This document shows, piece after piece, positions 18,501 to 27,578 of a stretch of 64,000 nucleotides of DNA. A model generated the notes under the pieces. The model saw nothing but the letters and a program-made list of their open reading frames with translations, did no database searches and had not been told where the DNA came from. The stretch comes from Sphingomonas sp. C3-2. GTDB lineage: Bacteria; Pseudomonadota; Alphaproteobacteria; Sphingomonadales; Sphingomonadaceae. The stretch lies in NCBI RefSeq assembly GCF_033025475.1, contig NZ_CP130322.1, positions 3,105,001-3,169,000 of the forward strand. The letters run 5' to 3'. A program made the translations under genes and the position numbers. The first letter of the stretch is position 1; every line of letters begins with the position of its first letter.

Positions 18501-21500
18501 GCCGCCGGTGATGACGGTGCCGCCGGTATAGCTGTTGGCGCCGGTGAGGATCGTCCAGCCGTCGAGCTGATGGACGCTGCCGGTCCCCGTGATCGGGGTG
18601 GCGAAGATATGGCCGCTGCTGAGATGGTTGAAGTTGATCCGGCTGTTGGCGCCGTTCGCCAGATTGATTGAGGCGGCCGAAACCGTACCCGCGACAGTGG
18701 CGAGTTCACCGGCCGCCGCGCCGATATTGAGCGTGCCCGCCCCCAGATTGCCGATGGTGAGGACGCCGCTGTTCGTCCATGCAGCGTCCGTGCCCATGAC
18801 GGTTACGGTGCCCGACGCGGTGGCCGCGTTGCCGAGGATGGTGGAGGCGGTGTTGACGGTGCCGCCCCACGAAATGTTGAGCGCGCCGGTGCCCGCTTCA
18901 CCGACATAGAGCAGGTTGTCGACGTGCCAGCTGGAAGCGGCGCCGTTGACGATCACCGAGCCGTTGCTGCCGTTCGAGACGCCGATCGAGGCGGTATCGC
19001 CGACCGTGACCGTGCCGCCATTGGAAATGGTGAGCGCGCCCTGATCGCCCCGACCGATCTGGAGACCGAAGGTGTTGGTCCAGGTTGATCCCGCGCCGCT
19101 GACGAATGCTGCGGCGCTGTCGGAATAGAAATTATCGATATTGGCGCGGTAATTGGTGAAGGTGCCGCCATCGGTGATCATCAGCGAGCCGCGGCGGACG
19201 ACGGTGGCGCCGTCAATCGCGCTGTGGCCTGTGAAAATCGTGTCCCCGCTGCCCATCAGGGTGAGCGCGCCGGTGCCCGTCATGGCACCGTCATAGGTGA
19301 ACATGCCGGCACGATTGATCAGGATATCGGCATTGTTGACGATGCTGCCCGAGATGCTGCCGTTCGTTCCGCCGTTGCCGATTACCAGAATACCGTCGTT
19401 GACGGTGGTGCCCCCGCCATGGGTGGCGCTGCCCGTCAGGGTAAGTGAGCCCGAGCCCGATTTCACGAGCGCGCCGGTGCCCGTGAGGGATCCGCCATAG
19501 AAGATCGAGGTGGAGCGATTGAAGGCGAGGGTGGCGTTGTTGACGATGTCGCCAGCGATGGTGCCCGTTGTGCCGCCATCGCCGATTTGCAGCGTGCCGC
19601 CAGAGATGGTGGTGCCGCCGGTATAGTTGTTCGCGCCGGTGAGGATCAGCGTGCCGCTGCCCGTCTTGGTAAGCGCGGTGCCGCGGGTGCCGTCGCTCAG
19701 CTGGGAGGCGATGGTTGCGGAAATGCCGGTATCGACCTGGATCGTCGCGGCGCTGCCCGTGGCCGGATCGAAACGCAGTGCATCGCCGGTCAGTTGGTAA
19801 CCGTTGGTGGAGAATTGGAGCGTATCGAACGATTGTGCGCCCTGAACGGTGACAGTGCCACCCGTCGCGCCGCCGAAGATGCCGACCGATCCACCCCAGC
19901 GGGTGTTGATCCCTGCCTGACCCGGCTGACCGGTCCAGTTGGAGCCGGTGCCGCTCCAGATGCCCGCGCCGCCATTGACGGCGCCGTTGCCGGTGGTGTC
20001 CGTGCCGTCCCAGAACTGCATGGTCTGGCCCGCGCCGAGGACGGCGAGGTTCACCTGGCCGGGAATGAACGTCTCAACCCGCGCCTGATCGACCGTGAAG
20101 GCGCTTGCGCTGGTATCAACCGTGCCAAAGCTGCCCGTAAGCGCACCGCCATAGTTGAACAGGCGGTAATAGCCCGCCGCCGCTGCCTGGGCATTCAGCG
20201 TGCCGCCCAGCGTGAGATTGCCCGTGACGTTGACGAGATCGTTCCCGCCGACGCCCGTGCCGCCGACCACGCCCGGCGTATTGAGTTCGAAGGTCGAATT
20301 CGCCCCCGCACCCAGGGTGAGCGACGCGACAGTGAGCGTGCCGGGGCTGTTGCCCGCCGACAGCGTGCCGCCGCTCAGGACGGTGACTGCGCCGCCGATG
20401 CTGCCCGACCCGCCGAGCGTGGCGCCGTTATTGACCGTGACTGCGCCGCTGCCCAGCGACCCGTTGACGCGCAGCGTACCGCCATTGACGGTCGTGGCGC
20501 CGGTATAGCTGTTCGCACCGGTGAGGGTGAGCGTGCCGGTGCCAGCCTTTGTAAGGCCGCCCGCCATGCCGCTTATTTCGCGGATGACGCCGGAATAGGT
20601 GGTGCTGGTGTTGTTCCCGCCCACGGTAAGCGTCTGGTTTGCGGTATCGATCCTAACGGTTCCGGCGCCTGCGAGCGAGCCGATTGTTTCCGATGCCCCG
20701 ATCTCCAACTGACCCGCATTGATCGTTACGGCGACGTCGTCATTCAACGCTGATCCACCGAGCAGACCAACTGACCCGGCGTTGATCGTCAATGGGCCGG
20801 TGAGGGTGCTTGCACTGCCCGCCCTCAATTCTACGAAGCCGTCCCCTTGCTTGATCAGGCCAGCGGCGTTGGAGATGCCGGTATTGACGTAGATGGCCTC
20901 GCCAGCGGCGACCCCCAGGGTAAGGTTGTGGCCATCGCCATTGATGGTCCCCAGCACCATGGTCTGATCCGCGATGATGCTGGAATCGGATGCGAGGGTG
21001 ATGGCACCGCGATAGGCGGCGCCATCGGTCAGATTGCGCAGAGCGCCGGCATTGCCCACGCCGAAGCCGTTGATCGTCAACGCCTCGAGAATATCACCTG
21101 CGGCCCGCACTTCCAGCGCGGCGCCGTTCTGCACCACCGTGCCGCCTGCGGTTGTGCCGAGCGCGGCGTTGTTGCCAATGCTGAGCGTGCCGCTGGCGAC
21201 GGTGACGCCGCCCTGGAAGGTGCTGGCTCCGTTGAGCGCGAGCGTGCCGGTGCCGTTGAACGTCAGGCCGCCAGTGCCGCCGATCAAGCTGCCCAGCGTG
21301 ATATTGTTGGTGCCGTCGATGGTGAGGCCCGCGTTCAGCGTTATCGCATTGCCGAGATTTATGCCGGTATTTGCATTGAGCGTTGACGCACCGCTGACGG
21401 TGAGCAGGCTCGCCCCAAGCGCGGTGTTGTTGCCCAGCGTCAGGCTGCCGCCTTGCAGATTGAACCCGCCGGTAAAGCTATTTGCGGCGTTCAGGGTCAG

Positions 21501-23696
21501 ATTGCCTGTGCCAGCCTTGGTCAGCGTGCCACTGCCGGAAATCGCATTGGTGACCGTTATATCATTGGAACGGTTAAAGATAAGGCTGGCATTATTGACG
21601 ATATTGCCCGTGCCGAGCGTACCCGTCGTGCCGCCATCGCCGATCTGCAGCGTGCCCGCATTGATCGTCGTGCCGCCGGTATAGGCGTTCGCGCCGGTAA
21701 GGATGAGGGTGCCCGTGCCATTCTGGATGAGCGCGCCGGTGCCCGAGATGGCGCCGCTTTGGGTGACATTGTTCGACCGGTTGAAGGTCAATATCGCATT
21801 GTTGACGATGCTGCCCGTGCCGAGCGTGCCGGTTGTGCCGCCATTGCCGATTTGCAGCGCGCCGGCGTTGATCGTCGTGATGCCGGCATAGGCGTTGGTG
21901 CCGGTGAGGGTGAGGGTGCCCAAGCCATTTTTGGTCAGCGCGCCGGCGCCGGAGATCGCGTTGGCAATGGCAGACGTGCCAGCGTTGTTGAAAGCGAGCG
22001 TTGCGGCGGTGTTGATCGAGACGGCGCCGCTGCCCAGCGCGCCGTCATTGACCGCCAAGGTGCCGCCCGTGATGGTTGTCGTGCCCGAATAGTTATTGGT
22101 GCCGGTAAGGGTGAGCGTACCCGAATGGAGCTTGCTCAGCGCGCCGGTGCCGGAGATATTACCCCCAAAGCTTGACATGGCGCCGCTGTTGAAGACGAGC
22201 GTACCATTATTGGTGACGTTGCCGGTGATCGACCCTGTCGCGCCGCCCTCGCCAATCTGGAGGGCGCCGGAGTTGATCGTCGTGCCGCCGCTATATGTGT
22301 TCGCGCCAGCGAGGACCAGCGTGCCATTAAGAGCCAAGCTGCCGGTGCCGGAGATAACTCCGCCATAAACAAGGGTGCCCCCGCGGTTGAAAGCGAGCGT
22401 GGCATTGTTGGTGATGTTACCGGCAATGCTTCCGCTCATGCCGCCATTGCCGATCTGCAGCGTACCCGCGCTGATCGTCGTGCCGCCGGTATAGCTGTTG
22501 TCACCGGTGAGGATCAGCGTGTTTGCGCCGTTCTTGATCAGCGCGCCCGTGCCGCTGACCGCGTTGGCGAATGTCAGCGCATCGGAGCGGTTAAAGATCA
22601 GGCTGGCATTGTTGACGACGCTGCCCGTGCCGAGCGAGCCCGTCGTGCCGCCATTGCCGATTTGCAGCGTGCCCGCGCTGATCGTCGTGCCGCCGTTATA
22701 GGCGTTGCTACCGGTCAGGGTGAGCGTGCCTGTGCCCGACTTGGTCAGGTCACCCGTGCCGGTGATGGCATTGGCCAGCGTAAAGTCAGTGCTTTGGAAC
22801 AGGTCAAGCGAGCCGGTTACGGCGATGTTGCCCGTCAGCGTAGCGCCGTTGTCGAGCGAAAGCGTGTTCGCACCACCGGTGAAACGGATGGCATCTGCCC
22901 CGCTGCCGCCGGCCACCGAACCGGTGGACCCGATCGTGACCGAAAGGTTCTCGCCAACAAGCCCGGCGCCTCCGGCGCCAGCGCTGGGAACGCCCCAAAA
23001 GGTATCGCCAGCACCGACCGCGCCGCCGGTGCCCCCCTGCACCTGGCCCGCAAGGGTGAGGCTGACACCGTCGGCCGCATTGATCCACAGACCCACGCCG
23101 CCGCTGCCGCCGCTGCCGCCGGCGAAAACCGAGCCATTGCCGCCGTTGCCGCCATTGCCGCCCGTCACACTGGCGCTGAGCGTGCCGAGCGCCCCCGAGC
23201 CGGTGAGGACCGCGCCATAGCCGCCCGCCCCGCCAGCGCCGCCAAAGTGGCTTGCGCTTGCGCCCGCCTGCCCGTCGGTGCCGGTCGCCGGGCTGGAGGG
23301 CAGCGCGTTGCTGACAAAACCATGGGATCCACCTGCGCCGCCGCCTCCACTAAGGCCGAATGCTGGACCACCGGCACCACCCGTTGTGCCTGCGCCGCCG
23401 CCGCTCCCGCCGTAGGTGTCACTTGCCCCGGCGCCGCCCGGACCGGTTGGGTTGTCCGCACCGCCCGGGATATCGCCTCTGGCGTTCGCGCCGCCATCGG
23501 CCTGTGCATCCTGAATCGCGACCGTGAGCGCGAGCGCCGAGGCCATCGCCAGCAGCGCGCCGCTGCGGAAGGCGCGTGCGCGGGTGATGGCAGGCGCGGC
23601 AACGCTGGGTGAAACCAGCGCGAACGCGGTGGAGTGGAGCCGCGTCGTCGCGGATGTGCGGGCAGCGTGATTGCGACGAAGACGAAGATGCGTCAC
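15513..23696 (-). CDS. giant autotransporter adhesin with beta-helix repeats
   Basis: 2,727-residue type V (autotransporter) surface protein. GTG start at 23696 with GAGGGG upstream gives a long basic N-region followed by a hydrophobic core ('ALLAMASALALTVAIQDAQA'), an extended signal peptide; a later ATG at ~codon 51 is possible. Residues ~67-210 are glycine-rich; residues ~290-2,400 are right-handed beta-helix passenger with many copies of an autotransporter-associated repeat of the form G-x-L-x-K-x-G-x-G-T-L-T-L-T-G-x-N-x-Y-x-G-x-T. The last ~280 residues are the translocator barrel ('GVAWWMQGIGHWGR', 'GLFGGWQKGDAAV') ending in 'SARATFSLAF', terminal Phe as required by the BAM machinery. 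No neighbour belongs to the same pathway. Likely adhesion or biofilm; no passenger enzyme motif seen. Confidence 0.93.
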   Translation of the reverse strand: MTHLRLRRNHAARTSATTRLHSTAFALVSPSVAAPAITRARAFRSGALLAMASALALTVAIQDAQADGGANARGDIPGGADNPTGPGGAGASDTYGGSGGGAGTTGGAGGPAFGLSGGGGAGGSHGFVSNALPSSPATGTDGQAGASASHFGGAGGAGGYGAVLTGSGALGTLSASVTGGNGGNGGNGSVFAGGSGGSGGVGLWINAADGVSLTLAGQVQGGTGGAVGAGDTFWGVPSAGAGGAGLVGENLSVTIGSTGSVAGGSGADAIRFTGGANTLSLDNGATLTGNIAVTGSLDLFQSTDFTLANAITGTGDLTKSGTGTLTLTGSNAYNGGTTISAGTLQIGNGGTTGSLGTGSVVNNASLIFNRSDALTFANAVSGTGALIKNGANTLILTGDNSYTGGTTISAGTLQIGNGGMSGSIAGNITNNATLAFNRGGTLVYGGVISGTGSLALNGTLVLAGANTYSGGTTINSGALQIGEGGATGSITGNVTNNGTLVFNSGAMSSFGGNISGTGALSKLHSGTLTLTGTNNYSGTTTITGGTLAVNDGALGSGAVSINTAATLAFNNAGTSAIANAISGAGALTKNGLGTLTLTGTNAYAGITTINAGALQIGNGGTTGTLGTGSIVNNAILTFNRSNNVTQSGAISGTGALIQNGTGTLILTGANAYTGGTTINAGTLQIGDGGTTGTLGTGNIVNNASLIFNRSNDITVTNAISGSGTLTKAGTGNLTLNAANSFTGGFNLQGGSLTLGNNTALGASLLTVSGASTLNANTGINLGNAITLNAGLTIDGTNNITLGSLIGGTGGLTFNGTGTLALNGASTFQGGVTVASGTLSIGNNAALGTTAGGTVVQNGAALEVRAAGDILEALTINGFGVGNAGALRNLTDGAAYRGAITLASDSSIIADQTMVLGTINGDGHNLTLGVAAGEAIYVNTGISNAAGLIKQGDGFVELRAGSASTLTGPLTINAGSVGLLGGSALNDDVAVTINAGQLEIGASETIGSLAGAGTVRIDTANQTLTVGGNNTSTTYSGVIREISGMAGGLTKAGTGTLTLTGANSYTGATTVNGGTLRVNGSLGSGAVTVNNGATLGGSGSIGGAVTVLSGGTLSAGNSPGTLTVASLTLGAGANSTFELNTPGVVGGTGVGGNDLVNVTGNLTLGGTLNAQAAAAGYYRLFNYGGALTGSFGTVDTSASAFTVDQARVETFIPGQVNLAVLGAGQTMQFWDGTDTTGNGAVNGGAGIWSGTGSNWTGQPGQAGINTRWGGSVGIFGGATGGTVTVQGAQSFDTLQFSTNGYQLTGDALRFDPATGSAATIQVDTGISATIASQLSDGTRGTALTKTGSGTLILTGANNYTGGTTISGGTLQIGDGGTTGTIAGDIVNNATLAFNRSTSIFYGGSLTGTGALVKSGSGSLTLTGSATHGGGTTVNDGILVIGNGGTNGSISGSIVNNADILINRAGMFTYDGAMTGTGALTLMGSGDTIFTGHSAIDGATVVRRGSLMITDGGTFTNYRANIDNFYSDSAAAFVSGAGSTWTNTFGLQIGRGDQGALTISNGGTVTVGDTASIGVSNGSNGSVIVNGAASSWHVDNLLYVGEAGTGALNISWGGTVNTASTILGNAATASGTVTVMGTDAAWTNSGVLTIGNLGAGTLNIGAAAGELATVAGTVSAASINLANGANSRINFNHLSSGHIFATPITGTGSVHQLDGWTILTGANSYTGGTVITGGALQIGDGGTTGTLTGNVTNNGTLAFHRAGAATFDGVLSGNGALRQYGSAHLTLTGNSAGFTGATTVQAGTLRVDGALGGSLALGTGASLEGAGHVGAVTVTGFGALIGRAGDTLGMDSLALSSDANVVALLGTPSASALFDVSGDLVLDGRLSINDAGGFGAGVYRLFDYGGTLTDNGLELDTAPAGIAADDLLIQTAVTGQVNLVSSAGTDLLFWDGSNAALHDNGAVNGGAGIWTATGRTWTGTDGVANGAMRPNPGFAVFQGAGGTVTLDASAGALGVTGMQFAASGYSLVGDTLALAGSGGRTVIRVGDGSATGAGITATIASALTGTSDLVKADRGTLTLTGINSYTGNTIVEGGTLIGNAAAIRGNIANAGTVIFDQAGNASFAGSIAGSGGVDGSMIKRGAGNLTLTGPSSLGWSIKEGSLITSTQAFTGDAMIAAGATLLFNQTAAGSYAGSLSGAGTLAIDGGHRVELTGNNAAFTGLFDVRSGKLVANGALGGTTRIGNGGFVGGNGTFGHMIVGAGGIASPGNSIGTLTINGDLTFEAGSAYTVEVDATGDASDRITVTGRAILNGGIVTHIGFDGNYRQNASYTILTADGGVTGQFAGVTSDYAFLDALLGYSANAVTLTLQRNDIDFATIGRNPNQRAVASAVQALDSGNPLFEAVVMLGADQARTAFDSLSGEIHASLQSVFVEESRFIRSAALDRMRLAGAATDSERGVAWWMQGIGHWGRLDGNANAHRIKHDAAGMLMGVDAIAAEKLQFGLFGGWQKGDAAVRTLGSEADIDSYHLGLYAGADTGRFSLRTGFAFGWHDADITRRISFAGFSETAETSRRASTAQGFAEIGYRLDLAGAAIEPFANIAHVALDAEAVRERGDAAALRIDHRAMNTSFTTLGARIGQSFKLGGMQADLRTAAGWRHAFGDRTPEARLAFINGDPFSIGGTAIAKDALSADIGLGLALSKRARLDVGYTGDVAKRVENHSARATFSLAF
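18430..22730 (-). repeat. passenger repeats inside the autotransporter gene
   Basis: Near-identical DNA units coding for the beta-helix repeat with '(T/A)LQIG(N/D/E)GG'. Clear copies are centred near 18485, 19580, 21645, 21845, 22250, 22445 and 22665, with a more divergent one near 19385. Copies share stretches of 15-30 bases, so the region is prone to recombination and assembly errors. Confidence 0.75.
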
Positions 23697-23994
23697 CGGT
23701 AATTCCCCTCAATTCCGTATGGCGCCCCGCGATCCGGATCGCCTGGTCATGCTTCATTTTGCAGGCGGGCGCCTGTGTCCCTTCACTTATAGAAAGCGCG
23801 CAAAGGGATATGCGTGTGCGGGCAGTAAGCAGTGTTGATTTACAAGCTACTAACAACATGGCGTGTTTTGCCGCCGTGATCTGGATCACGGGGCGCGTGC
23901 AGGACGCGAAAAACCCAATCTGCTAATGCAAGTGCGTCGCAACAACGGATTCAGATGCTATGAGCGGCCCCGAATTGATCGCAAGGGGGCTTTG

Positions 23995-26481
23995 ATGACG
24001 TCGACTAAGGCTGTGCTGGCGCTGACGATTGCGGGTGCGCCGTTCCTGTGGAGCACAGCGCAGGCGCAAGGGGTGGCCGCGCTTCCCGAAGTGGTGGCGC
24101 AGGGCGAGACGATCCAGCCCCCCGCACGGCTGGGCACAGGGGTGGAAACCGGCACTACGACGATCGAGCGGCAGGATATCGAACTGCGCGCGCCGGGATC
24201 CGGCGATGTGAACCAGCTGCTCAAGATTGCGCCCTCGGTCCAGTTCAAGCGTGCCGAAGGGTTGGCATCGCGCGACAATATTCAGGATCTGCGCCCATCC
24301 AACCTCTCCATTTCGGGCGGGATGTTCTATGACAACCGCTTTACGCTGGACGGCATTGCGATCAGTTCGCGCGTCGATGTGACGAACACCAATCCGCAAA
24401 ATGGCAGCGAGCTGGCGGGGGCCACGTCGCAGGCGCTGTGGCTGGATGCCGAGCTGATCGGCAAGATCACGCTGCGCGATTCCAATGTGAGCGCCGAGCA
24501 TGGCAGCTTTACCGGCGGTGCGCTGGCTATCGAGACGCGCGATCCGCGCCGCAGCTTTGGCGTGACGGGGACGCTCAGCTATACCGAGGACGGGCTGACC
24601 AAGATGCGGCTTTCCGAGGCGAGCCGCGACGCGCTGGACGGCCAACCGGTGCCGTTGAAGCCGATATTCGACAAATGGCGCATCGGCAGCACGGTCGATC
24701 TGCCGCTGGGGGACCGGGCGGCGCTGTTGATCGGATATAATCGCAGCCAAGCGACCGTGACGCATTATGCCAATTCGCGGTACGGCAATGCCGAGCGCCG
24801 GTTCACGAGCAGCAGCGACAATCTACTGGTGCGCGGGATTTATGACATCGATCCGGCGACCAAGCTGACGGGGCAGTTTTCCTATACGCCCTATAGCAGC
24901 GAATCCTCGACCGATGCGGCGATCGACGCGGTGGTGCATTCGAAGAGCGGGGGCTATTCGGGGAAGGTTGAGCTGGATCACCAGGGTGATTTCGCGTGGA
25001 AGCTGGCGGCCACCTATTCGCGCGTCGATACCGGGCGCACGGCGCCGCAGCAAATGTACAATATCCCATCCTCGGTAGCGAATGGCAGTTTTTGCAGCAG
25101 CAGCACCTGTACGCTTGGGGGCATTGGCCGGCTGGACCAGACCGAGGAGAGTTTCGGGCTGAACGGCCGGATCGAGACCGAGATCGGCGCCGTGCGGTTG
25201 CGTGCAGGGGGCAGCTATGAGCATGTCGGCGTGGTGAAGCAGCGGCCCGACGCGGTGCGTTCCTATAGCCGGGGCGTGACCGGGGCGAACATCGTCTGCG
25301 CCGATGGCGATGATCTGGATTGCGCGGCGGGCGAATATGCGCTGGGCCAGTATAATCTTTCCGCAGCGTACCGTGCGACCGTGGACCTGGACGCCATTGG
25401 TGCCTGGGCCGAGCTGGAAGGCGAGATCGGCCGGCTGACGGTGCGCGGGGGCGTGCGTTATGACTATGAAAGCTATCTCGGCAATCATGTTTTTGCGCCG
25501 CGCCTGGCGCTGGCCTATGCTCTGCCCTGGGATGGCTGGGAGCTGAGCTTTGGCGCCAACCGCTATTACGGCATGAGCATGGTGGGTTATGCGCTGCGCG
25601 AGCAATATCCGAGCGCCGAGATATATGTCCGCACCCCCGTGATTTCGAACGGGAACCGCGTCTATTCGGACAATGACTGGGTCTTGAGTTCGATCAGCAA
25701 TGCGACGACCTACAACACGTCAACGCTCGAAACGCCCTATTCGGACGAACTGACCGCAGCGGTGAGCGGGCAGGTGCTGGAAGGCGTTTTGCGCGTGAAG
25801 GGCATTTACCGCGATGGTCGCAATGCCTTTGTCCGATCGCCGATGCAGACCTATGTCGATACCAGCGGGGGCACGGCGGTGACGCGGCGCTTTTTTGAAA
25901 TGACCAATGACGGCAAGAGCAGCTACCGTGCGCTTTCGGCCGAATGGCAGCGCAGCTTTGGCGATCATGCGGTTGGCCTGAGCGTGAATTATTCGCGCAC
26001 CAGAACGCTCTATCTGCCCTATTTCGAAAGCTCCGATGACGAGCTGTTCGACGCGGTGCCCGTCATCTTCGAAGGCGAGATCGTGACGATCTCGGATGTT
26101 TTCGCCCGCAATCGCCGCGCGGATTATGCCTCGCCGCTGACGGCATCGGCGACTTGGAGCGCGCGCTGGCTGGACGGGCGGGTTCGTACCAATCTGAGCG
26201 GCAATTTCCGTGACGGATTCCGCCGGATCGAGGATACGCTAGCGAACGAGACGATCGATGGCGTGCGCTATGACGTTTATGCGTGGAAGAAATATTCGGC
26301 GAGCTTTGATATCGACCTGAATGTTCAGGCCGATATCGTCCGTTCGCGTTATGGCACGCTGACGGTGGATGCGCGGATCAGCAACCTGCTGAATGCGGTG
26401 CCGATGCGCGATTATTCGGCCACCGAGGACGGCTGGCAATATGGCCGCGCCGCATGGTTCGGCATCAAGTTCAGCTACTGA
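23995..26481 (+). CDS. TonB-dependent receptor (peroxidase-linked)
   Basis: 828-residue outer-membrane receptor. ATG 23995 is chosen because AAGGGGG precedes it and a signal peptide follows (ends AQAQG); the frame stays open upstream to 23863 without a credible start. The plug carries 'TTTIERQDIELRAPGSGDV', 'ISGGMFYDNRFTLDGIAI' and 'KITLRDSNVSAEHGSFTGG'; the barrel ends 'YGRAAWFGIKFSY'. It lacks the IVVTA-type TonB box of the other receptors and has 'EVVAQGETIQPP' at the mature N terminus instead. The di-heme peroxidase gene starts 7 bases after its stop, so they form an operon, with a TonB gene converging from the other side. A metal or metal-chelate substrate is likely from context, not proven. 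Confidence 0.92.
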   Translation: MTSTKAVLALTIAGAPFLWSTAQAQGVAALPEVVAQGETIQPPARLGTGVETGTTTIERQDIELRAPGSGDVNQLLKIAPSVQFKRAEGLASRDNIQDLRPSNLSISGGMFYDNRFTLDGIAISSRVDVTNTNPQNGSELAGATSQALWLDAELIGKITLRDSNVSAEHGSFTGGALAIETRDPRRSFGVTGTLSYTEDGLTKMRLSEASRDALDGQPVPLKPIFDKWRIGSTVDLPLGDRAALLIGYNRSQATVTHYANSRYGNAERRFTSSSDNLLVRGIYDIDPATKLTGQFSYTPYSSESSTDAAIDAVVHSKSGGYSGKVELDHQGDFAWKLAATYSRVDTGRTAPQQMYNIPSSVANGSFCSSSTCTLGGIGRLDQTEESFGLNGRIETEIGAVRLRAGGSYEHVGVVKQRPDAVRSYSRGVTGANIVCADGDDLDCAAGEYALGQYNLSAAYRATVDLDAIGAWAELEGEIGRLTVRGGVRYDYESYLGNHVFAPRLALAYALPWDGWELSFGANRYYGMSMVGYALREQYPSAEIYVRTPVISNGNRVYSDNDWVLSSISNATTYNTSTLETPYSDELTAAVSGQVLEGVLRVKGIYRDGRNAFVRSPMQTYVDTSGGTAVTRRFFEMTNDGKSSYRALSAEWQRSFGDHAVGLSVNYSRTRTLYLPYFESSDDELFDAVPVIFEGEIVTISDVFARNRRADYASPLTASATWSARWLDGRVRTNLSGNFRDGFRRIEDTLANETIDGVRYDVYAWKKYSASFDIDLNVQADIVRSRYGTLTVDARISNLLNAVPMRDYSATEDGWQYGRAAWFGIKFSY

Positions 26482-26488
26482 TCGCCCA

Positions 26489-27574
26489 ATGCTGCGCGTC
26501 TTTCGCCTTTCCTGCCTGATCGGGGCTGCCGCCATGCTGATGGGGGCGGTGGCCCTGCGTGATGACAATCCCCCTCCGGACGCCTTGCGCCAGCTTTATG
26601 CCGGGGCGCCCGCCAGCTGGCCGCGCCCCATGCTGCACGACGGCGCGGTGTTCGAGGAGTTTGGCGCGCTGGCGCCGCGCCCGAAGCTGGAGGGCAGGGA
26701 GGCCGCGCTTGCCGCGTTGGGCGAAAAGCTGTTCAACGAACCCGGCCTGTCGGGATCGGGGCAGATCGCCTGCGCATCGTGCCATAATCGCGAGCTTGGC
26801 TTTGGCGATGGGTTGCGCACATCGTTCGGCCATGATCGCAAGCGCGGAACGCGCAACGCCCAGCCGCTGTTCACCGCGGCGTGGATGCACGAGCTGTTCT
26901 GGGACGGACGTGCGCCAAGCCTTGAGGCGCAGTCGCATCTGCCGATCGAGAACCCCGTCGAGATGGCGGGGGAGATTGCCGCCGCCGAACGCTGGGTGAA
27001 TCGGCAGCCCGGCTACCGCGCCGAATTCGAGGCGGTGTTCGGCCCGGGGCGGATCGATATCGATCATGTCGCATCGGCGCTGGGCGCGTTCCAGCGCACG
27101 CTGCGCCCACCACGCAGCAAATGGGACAGGATGCTGGAGGCGGGGCCACAGGCGTTTAGCGATCAGGAGCTTTTGGGGCTGCACCTGTTCCGCACCAAGG
27201 CGGGGTGCGCCAATTGCCATAACGGCCCGCTCTTCAGCGACCAGCGTTATCACAATCTGCAGATCAGCTTTTACGGGCGGCGTCTGGAGGATCTGGGGCG
27301 GTACACGGTGACCAAGGACCCGGTTGATGTCGGCCGGTTCCGTACGCCCAGCCTGCGCGCGGTGCGCCGCACCGGGCCGTTCATGCATAACGGGATTTTC
27401 CCGACGCTGGTGGGCGTGGTGAACATGTATAATGGTGGCGGCGGACGCGACCGGCAGACCCCATCCGAAATCAGCCCCGGCGTGCCCGTGCCGCAGCCCG
27501 ATCCGCTGTTGAAGCGGCTGGACCTGACGGGTGAGGAACGCGCCGCGCTGGTTGCCTTTCTGGAAACGCTCTAG
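26489..27574 (+). CDS. di-heme cytochrome c peroxidase / MauG-like protein
   Basis: 361-residue periplasmic di-heme c protein. N-terminal hydrophobic segment (residues ~5-23) serves as signal or anchor. Two heme-attachment motifs are present: C95-A-S-C-H99 followed by 'NRELGFGDG', and C240-A-N-C-H244 followed by 'NGPLFSD'. 'FRTPSLRAVRRTGPFMHNGIFPTL' near residue ~290 matches the conserved C-terminal segment of bacterial CcpA/MauG proteins. Starts 7 bases after the receptor stop. The family includes H2O2-reducing peroxidases and oxidases that modify proteins, among them MauG and MbnH, the latter also linked to TonB-dependent transporters for copper-binding peptides. Which activity applies here is open. 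Confidence 0.9.
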   Translation: MLRVFRLSCLIGAAAMLMGAVALRDDNPPPDALRQLYAGAPASWPRPMLHDGAVFEEFGALAPRPKLEGREAALAALGEKLFNEPGLSGSGQIACASCHNRELGFGDGLRTSFGHDRKRGTRNAQPLFTAAWMHELFWDGRAPSLEAQSHLPIENPVEMAGEIAAAERWVNRQPGYRAEFEAVFGPGRIDIDHVASALGAFQRTLRPPRSKWDRMLEAGPQAFSDQELLGLHLFRTKAGCANCHNGPLFSDQRYHNLQISFYGRRLEDLGRYTVTKDPVDVGRFRTPSLRAVRRTGPFMHNGIFPTLVGVVNMYNGGGGRDRQTPSEISPGVPVPQPDPLLKRLDLTGEERAALVAFLETL

Positions 27575-27578
27575 GCGG

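Noticed and set aside
15513-23696. CRISPR-like or satellite repeat array
   Set aside because: The repeated units are codons of beta-helix repeats in one open frame, of unequal spacing, without spacers of constant length.
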